From CALOBA01 sp942491465 (GTDB taxonomy: Bacteria > Pseudomonadota > Gammaproteobacteria > Chromatiales > Chromatiaceae), in the NCBI GenBank assembly GCA_942491465.1, contig CALOBA010000011.1:55824-119823 (forward strand): a stretch of 64,000 nucleotides of DNA, read 5' to 3'. Below the pieces are notes generated by a model. It was not told the DNA's origin. It was given only the letters and a program-made list of their open reading frames with translations, and did not search any database. Within the stretch, counting starts at the first letter, position 1, and each line of letters opens with the position of its first letter. Shown piece by piece: positions 44,602 to 52,389 of the stretch. Made by a program: the position numbers and the translations under genes.

Positions 44602-44642
44602 GGACAGTCGGTCGTGGGATCCGCCCGAGCGCGGCGGTGCGC

Positions 44643-45089
44643 TCAGGCAGCCTTAGGCGTCCTGTCCTCGATGCGGCGGATCAGCGGGTAGAGGTGCTCG
44701 GTCTCGCGCTGGATACGGTCGAGCACCAGCGCGAACATCTGCTCGGTCTCCTGGACGAACTCGTCGTGATCCTTGATCTTGAGGTTGCGCTTGGCCTCGG
44801 AGCACCAGCCGCGCAGATACTGGTTGAAGATGCGCTTGATCTCGGTGGAGCCGGACAGAAAGCGATCGGCGGTGTTCTTCACCGTCTGGTCGGGATGGGA
44901 CATCAGGCGTCCGCACAACTCGCGATCCACCAGCTCGATGTGCTCCTTGACCTTGGTCGCGTACTCGAAGAATACGTCACACGCGGTATCGGTGTCGCAC
45001 ATCTCCCGGTTCTGCACCAGGTAGATGAAGACGTTGGAGAGTTCGGTGATCTTATGGTTTTGTGCGTGCAGCTGTGAAAAGGCGATCAT
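44643..45089 (-). CDS. Hemerythrin-like helical protein
   Basis: This 148-residue all-helical protein has spaced His/Glu residues reminiscent of hemerythrin-like domains: HAQNHKITELSN, VKEHIELVDREL, KIKDHDEFVQETEQ and RETEHLYPLIRRIE. These would be suitable for a di-iron site, but the classical hemerythrin spacing is not exact, so a metal or oxygen role is only suggested. GGAGG lies nine bases before the ATG. It is a single-gene unit with a strong terminator. Confidence 0.6.
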   Translation of the reverse strand: MIAFSQLHAQNHKITELSNVFIYLVQNREMCDTDTACDVFFEYATKVKEHIELVDRELCGRLMSHPDQTVKNTADRFLSGSTEIKRIFNQYLRGWCSEAKRNLKIKDHDEFVQETEQMFALVLDRIQRETEHLYPLIRRIEDRTPKAA

Positions 45090-45466
45090 TGTGCAGAATC
45101 CTCCGTTTGGTACGGTAATATTTGAATCTTTGCAGATGCGCCAGCCGCGCGGGCGGCTGAAGCAAGCGTTCGGTGAGCTATCTCATGAACGGCATGCTCA
45201 TGAACGGCATGGCAGCATCCGGACATGGAGAACAGTGTGTTATGGATACCATACTCACGCCGTTGTAACAACCTGTAACAAACCCCAATAGACTAAGGGT
45301 TTCAACCATCTTCCCAACATTGGCGGGCTGCCGCGAGCGCTCGCCAGGGGCCGCGGGCAGGCATGAGGACCGCCCCGGGGGCATCACTCAAGGCGGCTCG
45401 CCTGCGTCACTGCGAACAGGCATCAACCGGCATCGCGCTGGGCGCAATCCCGATCGAGACCCCGGC
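45090..45466. other. Intergenic region with a 15-bp tandem repeat
   Basis: I see no gene in these 377 bases. They contain two perfect adjacent copies of a 15-base unit (CTCATGAACGGCATG) at 45182-45196 and 45197-45211, and the repeated AACAACCTGTAACAAAC stretch near 45260. The region holds the promoter of the hemerythrin-like gene and the 3' flank of ilvB. Confidence 0.5.
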
Positions 45467-47209
45467 TCAGGACTCGATCATCGCCTCCAGGCGCTGACCC
45501 GGCGGCACCATCGGCAACACGTCTTCTCCCTTGTCGATCCACACGTCCACCAGGACCGGCCCATCGTGGCGCAGGGCCTCGGCGAGACCTTCGCGCAACG
45601 CCTCCGGATCGCGGATGCGCAGGGTATGCAGTCGCGGGTAGACCTGATCCAGCGCGGTCAAATTCGGCAGCTGGCGACGGCAATTCTGGTCCAGCTCGGT
45701 GCAGTCGGGGTCGCAGTCGTGCTGACGAGCCAGGCAGGTCTCGTGGTGATGGCCATCGTCCATCATGTCTTCCCACTGCCGGACCATGCCCAAGAAGCTG
45801 TTGTTGAGCACGAACATCTTGATCGGGATACGGTTGGCGACGACAGTGCCCAGCTCCTGCATGTTCATCTGAAAGCTGCCGTCGCCGTCCACCAGCACGA
45901 CCGGCTTGGACGGGTTGCCGTACCAGGCGCCGATGGCCGCCGGCAGGCCGAAGCCCATGGTACCCAGTCCGCCGGAGCTGATCCACTGGCGCGGCCGGCG
46001 GAACCGATAATACTGTGCCGACCACATCTGGTGCTGGCCGACGCCGGTGACCAGCGTGGCGTCCCCGCCGGTGAGCTCCGCGAGCTGCTCCACGACGGCC
46101 TGGGGCTTGATGTAGTCGCCGTCGGGATAGGGCAGCGGCATTTGCGTGCGCCAGTCGGCCACCTTGGCCACCCAGCTCGGATGAACGGCCTCGCGACCGC
46201 TGTCGAGGGCATAGGCCAGGAACTCATCGAGCCGGGCAACGATCGCCAGATCGGTCTTCACCGTCTTGTCGATCTCCGACGGGTCGATATCCACATGCGC
46301 GATCCGCTTGCCGGCGGCGAAGTCCTTCACCGCCACCCGATCGTCGAAGCGCCCGCCCAGCGTGAGGATCAGGTCCGCCTCGCGCAGGGCGTAGTTGGCC
46401 GGGACACTGCCGTGCATGCCAGGCATGCCGAGGTAATAGGGGTCGTCGAAGGGGACCGCGCCGAGGGCGTTGAAGGTGGTTGTCACCGGCACATCGAAGC
46501 GCTCGACAAAGGCGCGCAGGGCCTCGGCGGCATCGGCGGTGATGATGCCGCCGCCGGCCTTGACCACGGGACGCTCGGCCCGCGTCAGTGCATCCAGGAT
46601 GGCATCGGCGCGGTCGGGATCAAAGGGGACGGGCTCACGGTGACGTAGTCGCGGCACGTTCGAGGTGGTGAGCTTGGCGAGCTGGGCGTCCTTGCAGATG
46701 TCCACCACCACGGGGCCGGGGCGACCGCGGGTCGCCAGCGCATAGGCCTCGCGCAGCACCCATTCCAGATCGCCCACCTCTTTGACCAGATAATTGTGCT
46801 TGGACACCGGCCGGGTCACGCCGACGGTGTCCACCTCTTGGAAGGCATCGGTACCGATGGCGAAGCTCGGGACCTGCCCGGTAATGAACAGCGTCGGCAC
46901 CGAGTCCTTGTAGGCATCGGCAATGGGCGTGACCAGGTTGGTCGCGCCCGGCCCGGACGTGGCCAGCGCGACGCCGACCCGGCCGCTGGCCCGCGCATAG
47001 CCCTCGGCCGCATGACCGGCGCCGGGCTCCTGGCGAAACATGATCAGGCGCGGCGTGCTCTGGTGCCGGCGCAGGCGCTTGTTCAGCTCCACATGCAGCG
47101 GGATCACCGCGCCGCCGGTATGACCGAAGATCAGCTCGACCCCGAGGTCGTTGAGCACGTCGAAGAGGATGGCGGCGCCGGTGCGGGGCTCGGGGGCGGT
47201 CTCGGTCAT
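45467..47209 (-). CDS. ilvB: Acetolactate synthase large subunit with unusual C-terminal insert
   Basis: This ThDP enzyme joins two pyruvates, or pyruvate and 2-oxobutyrate, in branched-chain amino acid synthesis. It has 580 residues from ATG 47209. The catalytic glutamate is in MFRQEPGAGHAAEGYARASG, ATSGPGATNLVTPIADA follows, and the ThDP motif starts VLVDGDGSFQMNMQEL and ends VLNNSFLGMVRQW. After this, where the family normally has the YSETDLSYNPDFVKLAEAYG-like stretch, the protein carries a Cys/His-rich insert (HHH at about 487-489, cysteines at about 492, 499, 503 and 510). No ilvN regulatory subunit lies next to it. It could be a feedback-resistant or catabolic form, which is inference. 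Confidence 0.9.
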   Translation of the reverse strand: MTETAPEPRTGAAILFDVLNDLGVELIFGHTGGAVIPLHVELNKRLRRHQSTPRLIMFRQEPGAGHAAEGYARASGRVGVALATSGPGATNLVTPIADAYKDSVPTLFITGQVPSFAIGTDAFQEVDTVGVTRPVSKHNYLVKEVGDLEWVLREAYALATRGRPGPVVVDICKDAQLAKLTTSNVPRLRHREPVPFDPDRADAILDALTRAERPVVKAGGGIITADAAEALRAFVERFDVPVTTTFNALGAVPFDDPYYLGMPGMHGSVPANYALREADLILTLGGRFDDRVAVKDFAAGKRIAHVDIDPSEIDKTVKTDLAIVARLDEFLAYALDSGREAVHPSWVAKVADWRTQMPLPYPDGDYIKPQAVVEQLAELTGGDATLVTGVGQHQMWSAQYYRFRRPRQWISSGGLGTMGFGLPAAIGAWYGNPSKPVVLVDGDGSFQMNMQELGTVVANRIPIKMFVLNNSFLGMVRQWEDMMDDGHHHETCLARQHDCDPDCTELDQNCRRQLPNLTALDQVYPRLHTLRIRDPEALREGLAEALRHDGPVLVDVWIDKGEDVLPMVPPGQRLEAMIES

Positions 47210-47385
47210 GGTCTCTCGAATTCGGGATTGCGGTGTTTGATGTCGGCCGGCAATGATACCGCGCTTTGCAGCAACAACATCCATCGGGACGACGAAAATA
47301 GCCGACGCCGAGCCGCGGCGGCAAGGACCGCATCGGTCCGTGCTAGGCTTGCGCAACCATCCCGACTACCCCGAGGCCGCGCCCG

Positions 47386-47937
47386 ATGGAAGCCCGAAGT
47401 CTACAGACCGTCGCCGACCTCATCGCCCATCCCGACGAGCGCGTGGAGCTGATCGATGGCGAGATCGTCCGCCGGCCCATGGCCCGCGGCGAGCATGGCA
47501 TGGCCCAGGGCAATACCCGCGAATGTCTCGGCCCCCTGCAACACAAGGACGCCCCCGGCGGCTGGTGGATCGCCACCGAGATCAGTGTCGCCTACGAGGC
47601 GCACCAGTGCCCCAGCCATGATCTGGCCGGCTGGCGCAAGGAGCGGATGCCTGGGCGACCCCGCGGGGTCGTGGAGCTTACGCCGGATTGGGTCTGCGAG
47701 ATCGTCTCACCGGGTCACGAGCGCAAAGACACCCTCACCCTGCTTTTGTTGCTGCAACGCCATCGCGTCCCGTACTACTGGCTGATCTGGCCGGAGGATC
47801 GCAGCCTGATCGCCTATCGACTTGAGGACGGGCGTTACCACATCGTGGCCACGCGCTCTGGGGCGACCCAGGCACGCATCCCCCCGTTCGATGACATCGT
47901 GCCTGATCTGGGCTATATCCTCGGCGATGAAGACTGA
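47386..47937 (+). CDS. Uma2 family (DUF820) putative endonuclease
   Basis: This 183-residue protein has the Uma2 pattern: ERVELIDGEIVRRP near the N-terminus, then PDWVCEIVSPGHERKD (the PD-(D/E)xK-like core with catalytic Asp, Glu and the later Lys), then VPYYWLIWPEDRSLIAYRL. These are common in bacteria with many copies, and their role is unproven; links to DNA uptake or mobile elements have been suggested. It lies 81 bases before rep. Confidence 0.88.
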   Translation: MEARSLQTVADLIAHPDERVELIDGEIVRRPMARGEHGMAQGNTRECLGPLQHKDAPGGWWIATEISVAYEAHQCPSHDLAGWRKERMPGRPRGVVELTPDWVCEIVSPGHERKDTLTLLLLLQRHRVPYYWLIWPEDRSLIAYRLEDGRYHIVATRSGATQARIPPFDDIVPDLGYILGDED

Positions 47938-48018
47938 GCCGTTCGGGCTCGACCTTGCGTCAAGCCAATACACCCCCGCCCGCAGCTGCCGATCCCACCC
48001 CTAATCTGAGCGCGCTCG

Positions 48019-50037
48019 ATGCAAGGTCTGAACCCCCGCCAAGCCGAGGCCGTGCGCCACGTCGACACACCGCTGTTGGTCATCGCCGGCGCCGGCTCGG
48101 GCAAGACCCGGGTCATCACCCGCAAGATCGCCTACCTGATCGGTCGACGCAGCGTGCCGGCCCGCGGCATCTGTGCCCTGACCTTCACCAACAAGGCCGC
48201 GCGCGAGATGAAGGACCGGGTCGGCGAGTTGGTCAAGGGGCCGGCCGGGCGCGGGCTCAAGGTGTCGACCTTTCACACCTTCGGCCTGGGCCTGCTGCGC
48301 CGCGAGGCCGCCGCAGCGGGGCTGCGCCCCGGCTTCTCGCTGCTCGACCCCCAGGACGGCGAGGCCATCCTCAAGGAGCACCTCGACGAGCTGGGCCTGG
48401 GTCAGGCGACCAGCGCCGGCACGGCCCTGGCGCAGATCTCCGCCTGGAAGAACGACCTCATCGAGCCCGCCGCGGCCCTGTCCCACGCCGAAGACGACTA
48501 CGACGCCAACCTGGCCCGCCTCTACCAGACCTACGAGCGTACGCTGCACGCCTACAACGCGGTGGACTTCGACGACCTGATCGTCCGCCCGGTGCGACTG
48601 CTGCGCGCCGAGCCCGTGGTGCGCGAGACCTGGCAGCAGCGCATTCGCCACCTGCTGGTGGACGAGTACCAGGACACCAACGGCGCCCAATACGAGCTGG
48701 TACGGCTGTTGGTAGGCGCCGACGGGGACTTCACCGTGGTCGGCGACGACGACCAATCCATCTACGCCTGGCGCGGCGCGCGCCCGGAGAACCTGGCCCG
48801 GCTGCAGCAGGACTACCCGACGCTGAAGGTGATCATGCTGGAGCAGAACTACCGCTCCAGCGCGCGCATCCTCAAACTGGCCAATCAGCTCATCGGCCAC
48901 AACCCGCACCTGTTCGAGAAGCGCCTGTGGAGCGAACTCGGCCCCGGCGACCCGGCGCGGGTGCTGGTCTGCCGCGACGAGGGCCACGAGGCCGAGCGCG
49001 TCGCCGCCGAGATCCACCACGCCCATCTCACCCGCGACCAGGCCTACGGCGACGTGGCCATCCTCTACCGCGGCAACCACCAGGCCCGGGGCTTCGAGCA
49101 GGCCCTGCGCACCCTGGGCATCCCCTATTTCCTCAGCGGCGGCACCTCGTTCTTCGCCCGCACCGAGGTCAAGGACATCATGGCCTACCTGCGGCTGCTG
49201 GCGAACCCGGAGGACGACGCCGCCTTCCTGCGCGTGGTCAACTGCCCCCGCCGCGAGATCGGCACCACCACCCTGGAACGGCTCGCGAGCTACGCCGGGG
49301 CACGCCAAGTCCCGCTGCTCGCCGCCTGCCACGAGGTCGGCCTCGGCGCACACCTGGCCGAGCGTCCACGCCAGCGTCTGACGGCCTTCGCCGACTGGAT
49401 CAACGGCCATCGCGGTCAGGCCGACGGCGACCCCATCGGCGCCGTGAAGGCACTGGTCGAAAGCATGGACTACGCCAGCTGGCTGCGCGAGACGGCCGCC
49501 AGCCGCCAGGGCGCCGAGCGCCGCCAGGAGAACGTCGACAACCTCATCGGCTGGCTCGAGGCCCTGAACAAGGGCAGACTGCCGGACGGGGGCCTCGGCG
49601 AGATGGTCGGCCACCTGACGCTGATGGACGTGCTGGAGCGCCAAGAGGAGGAACAGGGCGGCGACCGCGTCCACCTGATGACGTTGCACGCGGCCAAGGG
49701 CCTGGAGTTCCCCCAGGTCTACCTGGTCGGCATGGAAGAGGGCCTGCTGCCGCACCGCGAGAGCATCGAGGACGACGCCATCGAGGAGGAGCGCCGTCTC
49801 GCCTACGTCGGCATCACCCGCGCCCGCCGCCGGCTGACGCTGACCCGCGTGCGCCGCCGTCGGCGCTTCGGCGAGACCGTGCTGTGCCCGCCGAGCCGCT
49901 TTCTTGCGGAGCTGCCCGGCGAAGACCTGGAGCATCCGGATCAGGATGCGGCCGGTGCCGAGCAGCAGCGCGAGCGCGGACGGGCGCATCTGGATGCGCT
50001 CAAGACGATGCTGGAGGTCGGCAAGCCCGGTCCCTGA
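48019..50037 (+). CDS. rep: ATP-dependent DNA helicase Rep
   Basis: This is a 672-residue superfamily 1A 3'-5' helicase: Q motif LNPRQAEAV, Walker A AGAGSGKTRVI near residue 25, TFTNKAAREM, STFHTFGLGLLR, DEYQDTN near 213, VGDDDQSIYAWRGA, EQNYRSSARIL and HAAKGLEFPQVYLVGMEEG near 560. The N-terminal pattern and length fit Rep rather than UvrD or PcrA. It helps restart forks and removes proteins ahead of the replisome. It is a single gene. Confidence 0.93.
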   Translation: MQGLNPRQAEAVRHVDTPLLVIAGAGSGKTRVITRKIAYLIGRRSVPARGICALTFTNKAAREMKDRVGELVKGPAGRGLKVSTFHTFGLGLLRREAAAAGLRPGFSLLDPQDGEAILKEHLDELGLGQATSAGTALAQISAWKNDLIEPAAALSHAEDDYDANLARLYQTYERTLHAYNAVDFDDLIVRPVRLLRAEPVVRETWQQRIRHLLVDEYQDTNGAQYELVRLLVGADGDFTVVGDDDQSIYAWRGARPENLARLQQDYPTLKVIMLEQNYRSSARILKLANQLIGHNPHLFEKRLWSELGPGDPARVLVCRDEGHEAERVAAEIHHAHLTRDQAYGDVAILYRGNHQARGFEQALRTLGIPYFLSGGTSFFARTEVKDIMAYLRLLANPEDDAAFLRVVNCPRREIGTTTLERLASYAGARQVPLLAACHEVGLGAHLAERPRQRLTAFADWINGHRGQADGDPIGAVKALVESMDYASWLRETAASRQGAERRQENVDNLIGWLEALNKGRLPDGGLGEMVGHLTLMDVLERQEEEQGGDRVHLMTLHAAKGLEFPQVYLVGMEEGLLPHRESIEDDAIEEERRLAYVGITRARRRLTLTRVRRRRRFGETVLCPPSRFLAELPGEDLEHPDQDAAGAEQQRERGRAHLDALKTMLEVGKPGP

Positions 50038-50237
50038 TGGGCATCCCCGGCGCTTCAGCTGAACTTTGGCAATGGCCTGCTGCGCGTCCGCCAGGCGTTG
50101 GACGAGAAGGTAGGAAGGCGAGCGGTTTGCGGGCGACGTGCCTAGGCGAGTGAGGTGGATCAGGTGCGTTGAGGGCGCCTTCGTCGCAGATCCGGAATTT
50201 GAACCGCGAAGAACACGAAGGATCGGTCCAGGAAGAG

Positions 50238-50330
50238 GGAACTACGAAACACGCGAAAAGCGCGAAAAAGGGCCGTAAAGCCCGTCCATCCAACTCCCCC
50301 TGTCGTATCTTTCGCGTGTTTCGTAGTTCC
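50238..50330. repeat. 21-bp perfect inverted repeat with 51-base loop
   Basis: The arm at 50238-50258 (GGAACTACGAAACACGCGAA plus one A) is the exact reverse complement of the arm at 50310-50330. The loop is AT-richer with GCGCGAAAAAGGGCC. A transcript would form a long stem; it lies 200 bases past the rep stop. The size suggests a dispersed intergenic repeat rather than a simple terminator. Confidence 0.8.
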
Positions 50331-50542
50331 AAAAAGTAGCGATCGTCCCCGACACGCCGAAAGGGCAGCCCGGACACCGAGCCTCAGCCGGCCTGCCGCA
50401 GGCAAGCGGTGTACCGGCGAGTGCTGCTTCCGGCAATCGCCCCGTAGGCGAAAAGCCAAATTCCAGGCGGAGCATGGTCGGCTGGATCAACGGATTTCGA
50501 CAGGCTAGTGCTTTGCCGCGAAACTGACGAGACCGGCGGCAC

Positions 50543-50610
50543 CTGTGGGAGCGATTTGCAATCGCGACTGCCGCGACGCGGAAGATCGCGACTGCAAGTC
50601 GCTCCCACAG
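50543..50610. repeat. REP-like palindromic pair
   Basis: CTGTGGGAGCGATTTGCAAT and its near-complement ending GCAAGTCGCTCCCACAG face each other across about 30 bases that include a repeated ATCGCGACTG/ATCGCGACTGC core. The GTGGGAGCGA head is typical of repetitive extragenic palindromes in Pseudomonas and related gammaproteobacteria, usually found in many copies. Confidence 0.75.
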
Positions 50611-50757
50611 CGCCGGTGGCCTCGGGACTTCCGCAGCGCTGCACTAGGGGCGCCCCCGGCAGGTGAAGAACGCGCCCCGCTCGATGCCGGCGCGGGTCAG
50701 GGGTGTATCTTGTCCGCATTCCGCGTCTCGCCGACCTGTTGCCCAACGGAGCCTGCC

Positions 50758-52125
50758 ATGTCCAGCCCTGACCAAATCGCCGACGTCGTCATTCTCGGCG
50801 CCGGCCCTGCCGGCCTGTTCGCGGCCATGACCCTGGCCGAGGATCTCGACGTGCTCGTTGTCGACCGCCGCTCCCACGCCGGCGGCGCCGGCGGCTACAC
50901 CGACGGCAAGCTCAACCTGTCGCCCCACATCGGCCTGGATCTGGGCGAGCTGCGGCTTACCGAGGCGCAGGCGGCGGCGCTGATCGACCAGGTCGACGCC
51001 GCCTTCCTCGCCCACGGTGCCGACCCCACCGTATACGGCGAGGACGAGGCCGCGGTCCGTGCCTGGCTGGAGCGGGTCTCCTGGGTGCGCCAACGCACGC
51101 CCAAGGGCGACTGGGACATCACCCTGGTGCCGGTCAAGCAGCGCCACATGGGCACCGACTTTGCCCACCGGGTCACCGGGGCCATGGCCGATACCATCCG
51201 CGCGCGGGGCGGGCGGGTCGACCTCGGCACCGAGGTGACCGCTATCCATCGCACCGATGAGGGCGGCTTCCGGCTGACCACCGCCGCCGGCGCCATTCAG
51301 GCCCGCTGCCTGCTCGCCTGCCCCGGTCGCGAGGGCGCGCACTGGATGCGCGAGCAGGCGCGCAGCCTCGGCGCCAACACCGGCTGGGGCGCCATCGACA
51401 TCGGCTGCCGGGTCGAGGTCGCCGCCGCCGTCTACGACGAGATCACCGCCACCCTCTACGACCCCAAGCTGGTCTTCGTCACCCCCACCTACCAGGACCG
51501 CACCCGCACCTTCTGCACCAACCCCGGCGGTCGGGTGCGCATCGAGGAGCATCAGGGCTTCCGCCTGGTGAACGGCGACGCGCTGAAGGCGCGCAAGACC
51601 GCCAACACCAACTTTGCCATCCTCAACACCGTCACCATGACCGAGCCCCTGCAGGACACCGCCGAGATGGGTCGGCAGGTCGCCCGCTTCGCCAACTTCT
51701 GGGGCGGCGGCGACAGCCTGGTGGTGCAGCGGCTCGGAGATCTGCTCGCCGGGCGACGCTCACGGCTGGAGACCTTCTTCGACGCCGCCACCGGCTTCGA
51801 CAAGATGACGCCGACGCTGCCGCCGGGACCGGGCGTCACCCCGGGGGACATCGCCTTCGCCTATCCCGGGCGCATCGTCCGCAACCTGGAAGAGAGCATC
51901 GCGCTGCTCACGCGGGTGCTGCCGGGGGTTGCCCACCCATCGACCACCATCTACATCCCCGAGGTCAAGTTCTACGACGTGCGCTACCCCACCAGCGACG
52001 ACCTGGAGACCAAGGTCCAGGGTCTGTTCGTGGCCGGCGACGGGGCGGGCAAGTCCCGCGGCATCATCGGCGCCGCCGTCAACGGACTGATGGCCGCCGG
52101 CGGCATCCGCCGACGCCTGAGCTGA
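50758..52125 (+). CDS. FAD-dependent oxidoreductase (uncharacterised NAD(FAD)-utilising dehydrogenase family)
   Basis: The 455-residue protein from ATG 50758 starts with the Rossmann FAD motif VVILGAGPAGLFAAMTLAE, then a loop GGAGGYTDGKLNLS. The middle includes TGWGAIDIGCRVEV and YQDRTRTFCTNPGGRVR, and the C-terminus has the second FAD motif VQGLFVAGDGAGKSRGIIGA. This is the family annotated as FAD-dependent dehydrogenases of unknown substrate, with a geranylgeranyl-reductase-like overall plan. No partner gene is adjacent. Confidence 0.85.
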   Translation: MSSPDQIADVVILGAGPAGLFAAMTLAEDLDVLVVDRRSHAGGAGGYTDGKLNLSPHIGLDLGELRLTEAQAAALIDQVDAAFLAHGADPTVYGEDEAAVRAWLERVSWVRQRTPKGDWDITLVPVKQRHMGTDFAHRVTGAMADTIRARGGRVDLGTEVTAIHRTDEGGFRLTTAAGAIQARCLLACPGREGAHWMREQARSLGANTGWGAIDIGCRVEVAAAVYDEITATLYDPKLVFVTPTYQDRTRTFCTNPGGRVRIEEHQGFRLVNGDALKARKTANTNFAILNTVTMTEPLQDTAEMGRQVARFANFWGGGDSLVVQRLGDLLAGRRSRLETFFDAATGFDKMTPTLPPGPGVTPGDIAFAYPGRIVRNLEESIALLTRVLPGVAHPSTTIYIPEVKFYDVRYPTSDDLETKVQGLFVAGDGAGKSRGIIGAAVNGLMAAGGIRRRLS

Positions 52126-52389
52126 CCGGAGGCCGTTGTCGTGGTCGAGCATGCGTTCACCGCGCTGACGACGGCAAAGAGCCCAACCTCGGCGGCGTTC
52201 GCCGCCAACGGCATCCGGGTCTGCGCTCACCCCGGTGCGGACTGTAAGATGGACGCTTATGCCCCCAATCCCCCTCGACCATGGGTTCTTTAAGGGGGCG
52301 CAGCAGCGATAGCCTCAGGCCGGGCCACGGCTCTCCGGATGGTCTCGCACATGTTTCCAACCCCAATCAACATCGACGAAGGAGTCACC

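Larger units (their letters stand above)
50038..50757. other. 720-base intergenic region rich in repeats
   Basis: I find no convincing gene in this gap. It contains a 21-bp perfect inverted repeat with a 51-base loop, and a REP-like inverted pair, described separately. The remainder includes TTGAACCGCGAAGAACACGA-type sequence that often flanks such repeats. Confidence 0.6.
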
